From positions 62,001 to 126,000 of the forward strand of contig CAZBKQ010000004.1 of NCBI GenBank assembly GCA_964492555.1: DNA of 64,000 nt, in the 5' to 3' direction. The position numbers were made by a program, and so were the translations under genes. Below are positions 7,711 to 16,580 of the stretch, in pieces. The notes under the pieces are model-generated. The model did no database searches. It worked only from the letters and a program-made list of their open reading frames with translations, and was not told the DNA's origin. How positions within the stretch are numbered: position 1 is the stretch's first letter; each line of letters starts with the position of its first letter. The stretch comes from GCA-2709075 sp964492555. GTDB taxonomy: Bacteria; Pseudomonadota; Alphaproteobacteria; MPNO01; UBA2964.

Positions 7711-8988
7711 CTATTTGAAACCCGGTTTCCCGGAAAAACTGTCTTCGTCCGGCGTCCTTTCAAGCGATTTCTCAAGATATCTGCGCCGCGACAACATCCA
7801 GGCGAACAGCAACAGCAACATCGCGCCGCCGATCACCACCGGCCAACTGATACCGAGCCATTCCCCCAGAATACCCATACAGAGCGACCCCAGCGCGGTG
7901 CCGCCCCGCATCATCAACCCGTAAAGGCTCATTACCCGGCCGCGCACCTCGCCGGTAATTGAATTCTGGATCAGTTGCTGTTCCCCGACGCCCACGACCA
8001 CCAGTCCGAGCCCGGCAAACCCCGCGCACAACACCGCGAAATAGAAATTTCCGGTTCCCGCAAACAACATCAGGGAAATGCCGACCAGGGCAACCGCGCC
8101 GGCCGTAATCCGCGTCATGCCTGCCACCATGCCCCGTCGCGCCAGATAAAGGCTGCCGAGAATCGCGCCACACCCCATCGCCGCGTGAAAATAGCCCAGC
8201 CCCGTTACGCCCCAGCCAAAGACGCCGTCGGCGAAACCGGGCAGCAACTCGGCAAAGGCGCGGCCGAAAAACGCGACGACGGCCAGTATCACAAAGACCT
8301 GCGCGATCCCGGCGGTTCTCAGGCAATATTGGACGCCTTCGCCTATTTCCCGGGGTATATTACGCAGCGGTTTTTTCTCATCGCGCGGCGGGATCACCAG
8401 ATCGATGGCATATAGCGTAATGATAAAAATCAGGAAGCTGGCCGCGTTGATTGCAAACGCCGTCCCCGCCCCCCACAAGGCAATAATCCCGGAAGCCAGC
8501 ACCGGCCCCAGAAAACGGGCGAGGTTGAAGGAAATCGAATTGATCGCGATGGCCGATGGCAGGTCCTTGCGCTCGACAAGGCTGGGGAGCAGGGAAAACC
8601 GCATCGGTTGATTGAACGACACCACGATGCCGCGGAAGAGCGCTAGCCCGAACAGCCACCAGATGCTCACCGTCCCTGTAAAGGCCAGTACTGACAGAAC
8701 AAGCGCCTGCAGCAACAGCAACACCTGCGTGTACTGGATGCCTTTCAACCGGTTCACCCGATCGGCGATCGCCCCGGCAAAGGGGGCGAGTATCATGGCG
8801 GGCACCATATCGGCGAACCCGATAGCGCCAAGCCAAAAGGGCGATTCCGTTAGTTCCCATGCAAGCCAGCCCATGCCGACCCGCTGTATCCATGTGCCGA
8901 AATGGGACAGCACGTTGCCGGTCGCGTAATAGCGGTAATTATCATTGGCGAGCGCGCTGCGGATTGCGCCGAAACCCGGACTGGACAT
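7711..8988 (-). CDS. MFS transporter, MFS_3 (EntS-like) type
   Basis: A roughly 425-residue membrane protein with about 12 hydrophobic segments. The start at 8988 (MSSPGFGAIRSALANDNYRYY) overlaps the stop codon of the upstream MFS gene as ATGA, which fixes the start and implies coupled translation. Family features are YYATGNVLSHFGTWIQRVGMGWL at the N-terminus, and PFAGAIADRVNRLKG between helices 2 and 3. The MFS_3 group contains drug and siderophore exporters such as EntS. The protein is paralogous to its neighbour at 8988-10277, with near-equivalent motifs. The substrate is unknown. The C-terminal tail is short and charged (YLEKSLERTPDEDSFSG). Confidence 0.88.
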   Translation of the reverse strand: MSSPGFGAIRSALANDNYRYYATGNVLSHFGTWIQRVGMGWLAWELTESPFWLGAIGFADMVPAMILAPFAGAIADRVNRLKGIQYTQVLLLLQALVLSVLAFTGTVSIWWLFGLALFRGIVVSFNQPMRFSLLPSLVERKDLPSAIAINSISFNLARFLGPVLASGIIALWGAGTAFAINAASFLIFIITLYAIDLVIPPRDEKKPLRNIPREIGEGVQYCLRTAGIAQVFVILAVVAFFGRAFAELLPGFADGVFGWGVTGLGYFHAAMGCGAILGSLYLARRGMVAGMTRITAGAVALVGISLMLFAGTGNFYFAVLCAGFAGLGLVVVGVGEQQLIQNSITGEVRGRVMSLYGLMMRGGTALGSLCMGILGEWLGISWPVVIGGAMLLLLFAWMLSRRRYLEKSLERTPDEDSFSGKPGFK

Positions 8989-10277
8989 CAGTGATCCACG
9001 CCCCCCGGTGCGGTTTCCAGCGCCATGGCGAGCGCGTCGCGCTGGCGCCAGGCCCAGAGCCAGAGCAGCATGCAAATCGCCGCGCCGCCCGCCACCGGCC
9101 AGCGCAACCCGGCAAGGTCGCCGATTGCGCCCATGATCATCGCGCCGAGCGACGGGCAGCCCCGCGAGATGGCGCCATAGATGCTGACCACGCGTCCCCG
9201 CATATGTTCATCCACCGCCGCCTGGATCAGCGTATGTTCCCCGGTGCCGGCGACGGTCAGCGCAAACCCGGCGACGAAGACAGCGAAGACGGCGAGCGGG
9301 AAATGATCGGTGGTGGCGAACACCACCAGAGCGGCCGACAAGAGCAGAATGGCCGAGAGTACGATGCGGGTCAGCCCCTCAATCTGACCGCGCTGCGCCA
9401 GCCAGAAACCGGCGCAGATCGCCCCCGCGCCGACCGCCGACATCAGATAGCCGAGCGCCTCCGCTCCCTCGCCGAAGACTCTATCGACGAAGCCGGAGAA
9501 CAGGTCGATGAAGGTCCGGCCACACAGAGCGGTTATCAGCAGAATCAGTAACATCCGCCCGAGGCCCGGATGGGCGGCGGCATAGGCGAAACCCGCCTTG
9601 ATCTCTCCTGGAATGGCGGCAATCGGTTGTCTGGGCCCGACACGCCCGTTGGACCGCATCCGCACCGTAAACAGCATGGCGACGAATATGGCGTTGGCGC
9701 CTGCATTGAAGGCGAAAACCAGCCCCGCGCCGAGGATCGCCGCCGCCGCGCCGTCCCCGCCCGCCGCGATGATGCCTCCGGCGATAGTCGGCCCCGCCAC
9801 CCGGGCGATATTGAACACCAGCGAATTTATGGCGACGGCGGAGGCCAAAGCGTCCCGCCCGACGATATTGGGTACGATCACCAACCGGATCGGATGGTTG
9901 AAAGCCAGCACGAGACCGAGCGACAGGGTGAGCACGAAGACCGCCCAGATCGTGACCTCCCCCCAGAGACAGAGCGCCGCGAGCGCGAGGCTTTGCAGCG
10001 TCGCGAACCCGATGGCGAATTTCATCATGCCAAGCCGGTTGACGCGTTCGGTAATCGCCCCGGCGAGCGGCGCGAGGAATACGGTGGGCAGCAAATCGGC
10101 GGCTGCCATGACGCCCAGCCAGAAAGCCGAACCGGTCAGTTTCCAGGTAAGCCATTGCAGGGCGATACGATAAGCCCACATGCCGAAATGCGAACACACA
10201 TTACCGATCGTGTACCGCCGGTAATGCGGGTTGCTCAACGCAAGTGTGATCGCGCCGAAACGGTCCGCAAACGCCAT
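8988..10277 (-). CDS. MFS transporter, MFS_3 (EntS-like) type
   Basis: A 429-residue integral membrane protein, first gene of a two-gene minus-strand operon with the paralogue at 7711-8988 (ATGA overlap). It starts MAFADRFGAITLALSNPHYRRY, continues with NVCSHFGMWAYRIALQWL and has the loop APLAGAITERVNRLG that matches the paralogue's equivalent loop. About 12 membrane segments are visible. The adjacent coupled pair may form a heteromer or be a recent duplication; the proteins have clearly diverged. The gene is divergent from infA. The substrate is unknown. Confidence 0.88.
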   Translation of the reverse strand: MAFADRFGAITLALSNPHYRRYTIGNVCSHFGMWAYRIALQWLTWKLTGSAFWLGVMAAADLLPTVFLAPLAGAITERVNRLGMMKFAIGFATLQSLALAALCLWGEVTIWAVFVLTLSLGLVLAFNHPIRLVIVPNIVGRDALASAVAINSLVFNIARVAGPTIAGGIIAAGGDGAAAAILGAGLVFAFNAGANAIFVAMLFTVRMRSNGRVGPRQPIAAIPGEIKAGFAYAAAHPGLGRMLLILLITALCGRTFIDLFSGFVDRVFGEGAEALGYLMSAVGAGAICAGFWLAQRGQIEGLTRIVLSAILLLSAALVVFATTDHFPLAVFAVFVAGFALTVAGTGEHTLIQAAVDEHMRGRVVSIYGAISRGCPSLGAMIMGAIGDLAGLRWPVAGGAAICMLLWLWAWRQRDALAMALETAPGGVDH

Positions 10278-10387
10278 ATCCCTGCTTTCAAATATTCAAG
10301 GAGGGCACATGCCGCCCCTTCTTGCTTTTCCACATCATAGCAGAGGCGGCGGAGTCGCCGCATTCCCCGGAAAAACGGGCTTTTCCC

Positions 10388-10416
10388 TTGACGAAACCGG
10401 GTTCGGGGGCACTAAT
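10388..10416 (+). promoter_or_regulatory. infA: putative promoter of infA
   Basis: TTGACG (10388-10393) is followed after 17 bp by ACTAAT (10411-10416), about 30 bp before the infA ATG. A perfect GCGGCG/CGCCGC hairpin with a GAGT loop lies just upstream at 10346-10361. The -10 hexamer is a poor match, so this is only a candidate. Confidence 0.35.
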
Positions 10417-10447
10417 GGCCCGCACACGCAACCAGATCGGAGAGATT

Positions 10448-10666
10448 ATGGCAAAGGAAGAGCTTCTTGAATTTACGGGCACCGTCAAAGAACGGCTGCC
10501 GAATGCGATGTTCCGGGTGGAATTGGAAAACGGCCATGAGGTTTTGGCCCACACCGCGGGGAAAATGCGTAAATTCAGAATTCGCGTACTGGAAGGCGAC
10601 AAGGTGGATGTCGAGATGACCCCCTATGACCTGACCAAGGCGCGGATCATCTTTCGCCATAAATAA
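10448..10666 (+). CDS. infA: translation initiation factor IF-1
   Basis: A 72-residue S1-type OB-fold protein that binds the 30S ribosomal A site during initiation. It is almost canonical: MAKEELLEFTGTV at the start, VLAHTAGKMRKFRIRVLEGD in the middle, and TKARIIFRHK at the end. The ATG at 10448 is preceded by GGAGA; the longer upstream frame is not coding. It sits alone between two sets of MFS genes rather than with its frequent partners. Confidence 0.98.
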   Translation: MAKEELLEFTGTVKERLPNAMFRVELENGHEVLAHTAGKMRKFRIRVLEGDKVDVEMTPYDLTKARIIFRHK

Positions 10667-10693
10667 AAAACCGGTTACAATCGGTTGTTGAAA

Positions 10694-10714
10694 AAGGGCC
10701 CTTTCTGGGCCCTT
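10694..10714 (+). terminator. hairpin terminator after infA
   Basis: AAGGGCCC (10694-10701) and GGGCCCTT (10707-10714) form a perfect 8-bp stem with a TTTCT loop, 28 bp after the infA stop. The following T run is short and broken (GTCATT), so termination may be inefficient. Confidence 0.55.
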
Positions 10715-10740
10715 GTCATTCAGGGTCGGAATTCGGAACG

Positions 10741-11976
10741 ATGAGCATCGCCGCGGCAGGGAAATCGGGGTGGAAAATACCCGCCGTTATTCTGGTGTGC
10801 GGGACGTTGATCCTGTTCAGTTCTTTCGGGATACGCCAGACATACGGGCTGTTTCTCGCGCCGATATCGGAAGCGAACGGCTGGAATGTCGCGATCTTCT
10901 CTTTCTCCATGGGTTTGCAGGTTCTGATCTGGGGACTGTCGCAGCCTGTCTGGGGCATGATCGCCGACCGTTACGGCGCCGGGCGCGTGGTCAGTATCGG
11001 CGCGGTGCTATACGCCATCGGGCTCTACATGATGGCGACTTCCACGACCGAACTGGAAATCCATCTCAGCACCGGGCTGCTGACCGGGATCGCGATGAGC
11101 GCGACCGGCTTTCCGATTATCCTCGCCGTGATCGGGCGCAGCGTTGACGCCAAACGCCGCAGCTTCTTCCTCGGCATCGCCAGCGCCGGCGGGTCCAGCG
11201 GTCAGGTCATCATGGTGCCGTTCGCGCATTACTTCATGGCCGATGGCGGCTATGTCAGCGCGCTGATCATCCTCTCCTTCATCATGGTGCTGATCATTCC
11301 GCTTACACTCACCGTCGCGGGACGCCCGTCGCGTCCGGCGGATCAATCGGGCGCGGATCAGAGCGTGCGCGAGGCGGTGTTTGAAGCCCTGAAGCACAAG
11401 GGCTATGTGTTGCTGGTCATCGGGTTTTTCGTCTGTGGCTTCCAGACGCTCTTTATCGCCAGTCATCTGCCGCTCTATCTCAAGGATGTCGGGATATCGG
11501 CGCAGACGGCGGCCTGGGCGCTGGCCTCCATCGGGCTGTTCAACATTTTCGGCAGTCTTGTCTGGGGGGCGCTCGGCGGGCGGTACAGCAAGAAATACAT
11601 GCTGGCGAGTCTCTATATGATGCGGTCCTTCGGGATCATCGCCTATCTGCTGCTGCCGGTGACGGATGTCAGCACCATCGTCTTCGCCTCCTTCATGGGG
11701 CTGACCTGGCTTGGCACCATTCCGCTGACCAGCGGGCTGGTGGCGCAGATTTTCGGCACGCAATATATGGCCATGCTTTACGGCTTCGCCTTCATGAGCC
11801 ATCAGGTCGGCAGTTTCATCGGCATCACGCTCGGCGGGCTTATCCGCGACTGGAGCGGATCCTACGACCCCATCTGGTGGTCGGCGATCGCGCTCGGCTT
11901 TGTCGCCGCACTGATCCACTGGCCCATCGATGAACGCCCGGTCGCCCGCATGGCGCCGCAATCTTCCGCCGGATAA
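10741..11976 (+). CDS. MFS transporter, monocarboxylate/oxalate-formate-like (tandem copy 1)
   Basis: A 411-residue membrane protein with about 12 hydrophobic helices. The N-terminal helix ends in FGIRQTYGLFLAPISEANGW; the same G-x-R-Q-(S/T)-x-G-(L/M)-F-L-x-P-(I/V)-S-E block occurs in the next two genes. Later shared blocks are GFFVCGFQTLFIASHLPLY and TIPLTSGLVAQIFGTQYMA. The family moves small organic anions by proton symport or exchange; the substrate here is unknown. The short C-terminal tail ends in a conserved P-I-x-(E/D)-x-P-V-A-R. It is the first of three co-oriented paralogues, 14 bp before the second. Confidence 0.87.
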   Translation: MSIAAAGKSGWKIPAVILVCGTLILFSSFGIRQTYGLFLAPISEANGWNVAIFSFSMGLQVLIWGLSQPVWGMIADRYGAGRVVSIGAVLYAIGLYMMATSTTELEIHLSTGLLTGIAMSATGFPIILAVIGRSVDAKRRSFFLGIASAGGSSGQVIMVPFAHYFMADGGYVSALIILSFIMVLIIPLTLTVAGRPSRPADQSGADQSVREAVFEALKHKGYVLLVIGFFVCGFQTLFIASHLPLYLKDVGISAQTAAWALASIGLFNIFGSLVWGALGGRYSKKYMLASLYMMRSFGIIAYLLLPVTDVSTIVFASFMGLTWLGTIPLTSGLVAQIFGTQYMAMLYGFAFMSHQVGSFIGITLGGLIRDWSGSYDPIWWSAIALGFVAALIHWPIDERPVARMAPQSSAG

Positions 11977-11990
11977 TAACACCAACGATT

Positions 11991-13223
11991 ATGCCCTCCA
12001 TGCCGCAAGACACGCCCTTCTGGAAGAACCCCTATATCGTGCTCGTGCTCTGCACGATCATGATCCTGATCTCCTACGGGACGCGCCAGAGTTTCGGCCT
12101 GTTTCTGATCCCGATCAGCGAATCGATCAGCAACGGGCGGGTTGAGCCGTTTTCCTTTGCCGTCAGCCTGCAAACACTGGTGATCGGGATCAGCGTGCCC
12201 TTTGTGTCGATGATCGCTGATAAATGGCTGGGGCCTGTCAAAATGCTGGTCATCGGCGGCGCGCTGTACGCGCTCGGCATGTTCCTTCTGAGCAATGCGG
12301 CTTCGGAACTTCATCTGACGCTCAGCGTCGGCGTCCTCAGCGGTCTGGCGGCGGCGGGGTGCGGCTTGCCGATGCTGCTTTCGGTCGTCGGCCGGGTCGC
12401 GCCGGAGGAAAGACGCAGCCTGTGGCTTGGCATCGTCTCCGCCGGCGGTACGGGCGGTCAGATGTTCCTCGTCCCGCTGAACGGGTATCTGCTGTCGCAA
12501 ATGGACTGGACCGACGCGATGGTCATTCTGGCGGCCTTTATCTTCGCGATCGTCCCGATGGCGATGATCGTCGGCAAGGCGAGCGGCGGCGCGTTGGACC
12601 AGAAAAAAGACACCCAGACGCTGGGCCAGGCGCTTTCCGAAGCGCGCGAGGCGCGCAGCTACTGGTATCTTTGCCTCGGCTTCTTTACCTGCGGGTTTCA
12701 GGTCCAGTTCGTCGTGACCCATCTGCCCAAATACCTGGAAGACACCGGCACGGGTGTCACCATCGGCGCGCACGCCATCGCCCTGATCGGCCTTTCGAAT
12801 GTCATCGGCACCGCGATCGCGGGAAAGCTGGGCGGGCATTTTCAGAAAAAAAATCTTCTGGTGTTTCTCTATGTCGGGCGGTCGCTCGTCATGATGGTCT
12901 TCTTTCTGGCGCCGATCAGCCAGATGTCCGTCTATATCTTCGCTTCCTGTATCGGCCTGTTATGGCTGGCGACCGTGCCGCTCACGGCCGGTATCATTTC
13001 CACGATGTTCGGCCCACGCTATATGGCGACGCTCTACGCCATCGCCTTTTTCAGCCATCAGGTCGGCGGCGCGCTCAGCACCTGGATGGGCGGGGTGGTA
13101 CGCGACGCCACCGGGTCCTATGACATGTGGTGGTGGGTGATTATCCTGGGCGGTGCGCTCGCGGCGCTCTTCCACCTTCCGATCAAGGAGCAGCCGGTGG
13201 CGCGACTCGCCCAACCGGCGTAA
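11991..13223 (+). CDS. MFS transporter, monocarboxylate/oxalate-formate-like (tandem copy 2)
   Basis: A 410-residue paralogue of the genes on both sides. Shared blocks include GTRQSFGLFLIPISE in the first helix region, GFFTCGFQVQFVVTHLPKYL at mid-protein, ATVPLTAGIISTMFGPRYMA and FFSHQVGGALSTWMGG towards the end. About 12 membrane helices are predicted. It lies 14 bp after copy 1 and 66 bp before copy 3, probably in one transcript. No regulator or enzyme in the cluster suggests the cargo. Confidence 0.87.
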   Translation: MPSMPQDTPFWKNPYIVLVLCTIMILISYGTRQSFGLFLIPISESISNGRVEPFSFAVSLQTLVIGISVPFVSMIADKWLGPVKMLVIGGALYALGMFLLSNAASELHLTLSVGVLSGLAAAGCGLPMLLSVVGRVAPEERRSLWLGIVSAGGTGGQMFLVPLNGYLLSQMDWTDAMVILAAFIFAIVPMAMIVGKASGGALDQKKDTQTLGQALSEAREARSYWYLCLGFFTCGFQVQFVVTHLPKYLEDTGTGVTIGAHAIALIGLSNVIGTAIAGKLGGHFQKKNLLVFLYVGRSLVMMVFFLAPISQMSVYIFASCIGLLWLATVPLTAGIISTMFGPRYMATLYAIAFFSHQVGGALSTWMGGVVRDATGSYDMWWWVIILGGALAALFHLPIKEQPVARLAQPA

Positions 13224-13289
13224 TATTTCCGCCATATTTCAGCGGTTTCGGGCACATTCCGCGCCCCCGCTATTCTGGAGAATTGACCC

Positions 13290-14516
13290 ATGAAGGCAGC
13301 ATTCTGGCGCAGCCCGGTTTTCGTTTTGATGTGCGCGGTCGGCATCATTCTATTTGCCTATGGCGGACGTCAGAGCATGGGAATGTTCCTCCGTCCTGTA
13401 TCAGAGGCGCTGGATCTTGGCGGCGTGTCCGTTATGTCCTTCGCGACCGGGCTTCAATTGCTTATTTACGGCTGTGCGGCGCCTTTTCTCGGCGCGGCGG
13501 CGGATCGTTGGGGCCCCGTCCGGGTCCTGATCCTGTCAGGCCTGCTCTACGCATTCGGGCTGTTCATGATGTCGCAATCGACCACCGAATTCGGTTTGGT
13601 ATTGAATGTCGGCGTGTTCATGGGGTTGGGCTCGGCGGGGATCGCACTGCCCATGCTGCTTTCCATCGTTGGCCGGGTGGCGCCGGAGAAATGGCGTACT
13701 TTCTGGCTCGGGATTGTCGTCTCGGGCGGCACTGCGGGGCAGATGCTGATCGTGCCGCTGAGCCACTACATGATTACCGCCAAGGGCTGGGTCTATGCCA
13801 CTATCGTGCTGGCGACGATGGCGCTGATGGTGGTGCCTCTTTCCTTCGCGATTTCGCACGCGGCAAAAGGTGTTCTCTCCAAAAAGGATACGCAAAGCCT
13901 GGGGGACGCGATCAAGGAAGCCGGCGGCCATGGGGGTTTCTGGCTGCTGACCACCGCCTTTTTCGTCTGCGGGTTTCAGGTGCAGTTCATCAATAACCAT
14001 CTGGAAAACTACCTCAATGCGACCGCCGTCGGCGGCGCCATGGCGGCAACCGCCATCGCCTTTATCGGCTTCTTCAACATGATCGGAACGCAGGCGTCGG
14101 GTTTCCTGGGCGGGTTTATGCGCAAGAAATTCCTGCTGGCCTTTATCTATTCGGCGCGATCCCTGGTCTTTCTCGCCTTTTTCCTGGTGCCCAAGACCGA
14201 ATTCACGGTCATCGCCTTTGCCTGTTCGGTTGGCGTGTTATGGCTGGCGACCGTACCGCTGACGTCCGGCATCGTCGCGCAGGTATTCGGGCCGCGTTAT
14301 CTGGCGACGCTTTATGGCGTGGTGTTTCTGAGCCATCAGGTCGGCAGCTTTACGAGCGTCTGGCTTGGCGGGATCATATACGATCACACCGGCAGTTATG
14401 ACTATGCCTGGTGGATGATCATCGGGGCCGGGCTGGTCGCCTCGATCATGCATCTGCCGATCAACGACAAGCCTGTACCGCGCCTGGCGGCGGAACAGGC
14501 AAAGGCGGCGGGGTAA
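13290..14516 (+). CDS. MFS transporter, monocarboxylate/oxalate-formate-like (tandem copy 3)
   Basis: A 408-residue third paralogue with GGRQSMGMFLRPVSEALDL near the N-terminus, FFVCGFQVQFINNHLENYL in the middle, ATVPLTSGIVAQVFGPRYLA and FLSHQVGSFTSVWLGG. GGAG lies upstream of the ATG at 13290. It ends 3 bp from the stop of the convergent nfu gene. Copies 2 and 3 share more motif identity with each other (GRVAPE, ATVPLT, FGPRY) than with copy 1, so copy 1 appears to be the older branch. The substrate is unknown. Confidence 0.87.
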   Translation: MKAAFWRSPVFVLMCAVGIILFAYGGRQSMGMFLRPVSEALDLGGVSVMSFATGLQLLIYGCAAPFLGAAADRWGPVRVLILSGLLYAFGLFMMSQSTTEFGLVLNVGVFMGLGSAGIALPMLLSIVGRVAPEKWRTFWLGIVVSGGTAGQMLIVPLSHYMITAKGWVYATIVLATMALMVVPLSFAISHAAKGVLSKKDTQSLGDAIKEAGGHGGFWLLTTAFFVCGFQVQFINNHLENYLNATAVGGAMAATAIAFIGFFNMIGTQASGFLGGFMRKKFLLAFIYSARSLVFLAFFLVPKTEFTVIAFACSVGVLWLATVPLTSGIVAQVFGPRYLATLYGVVFLSHQVGSFTSVWLGGIIYDHTGSYDYAWWMIIGAGLVASIMHLPINDKPVPRLAAEQAKAAG

Positions 14517-14519
14517 ACC

Positions 14520-15371
14520 CTAGTTCTGTTGATAGTAGGGGTTGGTCCCTTCGGCGTGTTCGGTGACATCCAGAACCTGCTGGATTGACGGCACCGCTTT
14601 CTTGATCTCGACCTCAACCCCGTCCTTCAGCGTCGCGTTGGCCATACCACACCCCTGGCAGCCGCCTTCCATCCGGATATAGGCGCGCGGGCCGTCGACA
14701 TCGATCAGGCTGATATGCCCGCCATGGCCGGCAACCGCCGGATTAATCCGCGTATCCAGAACGTCTCTGATGGCCCGTCCTTCGGGCGTGTCGAGCCCCG
14801 GTTTGGGAATGGCGTCGCGGTAATCGGCAACGCGTTCGATTTCCGGCACATAATGGCGCAGCATGTTTTCAATACCGCTGACCAACTGGAAGGCCTGGCC
14901 TTCGAACTGCAGATAGACAACGCCGTCCTTGTAACCGCGAAGAACGATGTCGCCGCCGCCCTGGGTCGCGGCGGGGCGGATACGGGTCTCAATGAGTTCC
15001 TTAAGCTCTCCAACCACCGCGTCATTTTCATCGAGAGGCAAAAATTCCGACTCATCAATATCGGCGGCCGAAACACCCGGGGACACGTCTTCATAAACCG
15101 GCAGACCGGCAACGAAATGATCCATGATGGCGCCGAGCACGGCGGGCTTGAGCTGAACCCATTCGATATCGTCAGACCGCCCCACGACCAGCGATTCCGG
15201 CTCAAGCGTTACCGATAGAACATGGTCGAGCGCGAGAAGGCGCGCCGCGAGAGGAAACCCGGCCGCGTCACCGCCATTTTCAATCGTGACCGGCCCAGCG
15301 GGATAAACGGTTTGCCCCGGCAAAAATCTCAGGCTGGTCTCGATTTCCAGCGGTTCTGTCTGAATAAACAT
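14520..15371 (-). CDS. Nfu/NifU-type iron-sulfur carrier with a duplicated NifU domain
   Basis: Carries and delivers [Fe-S] clusters in the cytoplasm. Three parts are visible in 283 residues: the Nfu N-terminal domain (about 1-90; FIQTEPLE, LFALDHV-type segment); a first NifU-like domain (about 118-185; ELIETRIRPAATQGGGDIV then IENMLRHYVPEI) that has lost the CxxC loop, with EGQAFQL in its place; and a second NifU domain (about 198-270) that keeps the cluster-binding pair Cys238-x-x-Cys241 in EGGCQGCGMANATL. Usual alphaproteobacterial Nfu proteins are near 185 residues with one NifU domain that has the cysteines. AGGG precedes the ATG. The gene is monocistronic as far as can be seen. Confidence 0.9.
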   Translation of the reverse strand: MFIQTEPLEIETSLRFLPGQTVYPAGPVTIENGGDAAGFPLAARLLALDHVLSVTLEPESLVVGRSDDIEWVQLKPAVLGAIMDHFVAGLPVYEDVSPGVSAADIDESEFLPLDENDAVVGELKELIETRIRPAATQGGGDIVLRGYKDGVVYLQFEGQAFQLVSGIENMLRHYVPEIERVADYRDAIPKPGLDTPEGRAIRDVLDTRINPAVAGHGGHISLIDVDGPRAYIRMEGGCQGCGMANATLKDGVEVEIKKAVPSIQQVLDVTEHAEGTNPYYQQN

Positions 15372-15469
15372 GTTTTTCCCTGCCCGGCTGTCGAAAATAC
15401 AGGGTCAAAATTGTCCATATCGGACAAAAGTCAAGGAATTAGAGGGTCAGAACCCCGAAACAGGCGCTG

Positions 15470-16336
15470 TTAATTCGCCAGTTCGGCGTTCAGATCATAT
15501 TGCAGATCGGGAAGCGGCGCTCCTTCGGTCTGCGTGCTGTTGCGGATATCAACCGCCCGCTTCTGCCGGGAAATACTGCGCACCGCGGCATAATAATCGA
15601 CCGAGGTGTTTTTCAGCTTCTCCAGATCGTCCATGACATTGGCGAATTCATCAACGCCGGCGACCACAAACCGGGCCATCGCCGCGTCTTCTTCATGGAT
15701 GTTGTTCAGATAACGCGAAAACGGGTCCATATAGGCGTTGACCAGAAGCCCGACAGCATCACGCGGGTTGGACGGGCCGAATATCGGCAATACCAGATAA
15801 AACCCTTCACCGACGCCCCAGACCGCGAGTGTCTGGCCGAAATCTTCCTTATGTCCCTTAATTTCCCAGAACTTGTCCGCGGCATCATAGAGGCCACCGA
15901 CACCGACGGTGGAGTTGATCACCGCGCGCTGCGTGGTTACCCACGCCCGGTCGAATTCCCCCTGCAGCAAATCATTTGCAAGGATGACCGGTGAGTTGAG
16001 GTTTTTAAGCGCGTTATGGATCCCGTCCTGAACAATATCCGGCAGGAATGTCCGGTACATTTCGCCGAGCGGACGCAGCAAGAGCGCATAAAAGAAGTCA
16101 TTAAATTCGAAAATCGCACGGTTAACGTCTTCAAGCGGGTCATTGACGTCGGTCGCGCCAGCCTGCGCGACCAGCGCGGCACGCGTTTGGGAATACTTGT
16201 CCGCCGCGTGGAGTTGCGGCGCGGCAATGACGGCCAATAGCGAAAAAATCGCCGCCATCCTCACAACCGGGCTCAAAATCCTGAAATGAGATCGCATCTC
16301 TCGTTCTCGGTCCTTGCGGCGCATGGAGACCCCCAA
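15470..16336 (-). CDS. mlaA: MlaA (VacJ)-family outer-membrane lipid protein
   Basis: MlaA proteins form a donut in the outer membrane and remove mislocalised phospholipid from the outer leaflet. The family core is clear: DPLEDVNRAIFEFNDFFYAL, RPLGEMYRTFLPDIVQDGI, NLNSPVILANDLLQGEF, INSTVGVGGLYDAADKF, GVGEGFYLVLPIFGPSNPRD. The N-terminus is a signal peptide ending about APQLHAADK; no lipobox cysteine is visible, so it may be processed by signal peptidase I. The ATG could be at 16336, 16324 or 16297; none is decisive. It diverges from the MlaC-like hpnM across 244 bp, beside hpnL and hpnN, which suggests a role in trafficking of hopanoids or associated lipids. Confidence 0.92.
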   Translation of the reverse strand: MGVSMRRKDREREMRSHFRILSPVVRMAAIFSLLAVIAAPQLHAADKYSQTRAALVAQAGATDVNDPLEDVNRAIFEFNDFFYALLLRPLGEMYRTFLPDIVQDGIHNALKNLNSPVILANDLLQGEFDRAWVTTQRAVINSTVGVGGLYDAADKFWEIKGHKEDFGQTLAVWGVGEGFYLVLPIFGPSNPRDAVGLLVNAYMDPFSRYLNNIHEEDAAMARFVVAGVDEFANVMDDLEKLKNTSVDYYAAVRSISRQKRAVDIRNSTQTEGAPLPDLQYDLNAELAN

Positions 16337-16421
16337 GACCCCATTCGTTAATCAGTACAATGACTTAACATGACCAACCCGTGGCGGCAATACTAGTCAA
16401 CGATACCGCCCAAATCAATAG

Positions 16422-16437
16422 AATCGCTTAAGCGATT
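16422..16437. repeat. 16-bp perfect palindrome in the mlaA/hpnM divergent region
   Basis: AATCGCTTAAGCGATT reads the same on both strands. It lies in an AT-rich 244-bp region (16337-16580) between the divergent starts of mlaA and hpnM. The rest of this region shows no gene. The palindrome could be an operator for a dimeric regulator shared by both genes; no promoter hexamers are clear enough to call. Confidence 0.4.
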
Positions 16438-16580
16438 TGGTTAACGGTTTCCCGATGAATTAATGCAAATAGAATGCCAACCAATTCAATGATTTAACTG
16501 AAAACTATTGCAAAATTCTTGCGAATTCCGGCCGCCGCCCCTACTTGGGTTGTAACAGATCGTTTTCCGAGGCTTATGCC

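Noticed and set aside
10366..10387. Terminator-like CCCG-GAAAAA-CGGG-CTTTT before infA
   Set aside because: The stem is only 4 bp and no plus-strand gene lies directly upstream to be terminated.
12224..13123. Long Arg/Gly-rich open frame inside the second MFS gene
   Set aside because: It is a frame-shifted shadow of a clear MFS gene; the composition is that of GC-rich out-of-frame translation, with no start signal of its own.
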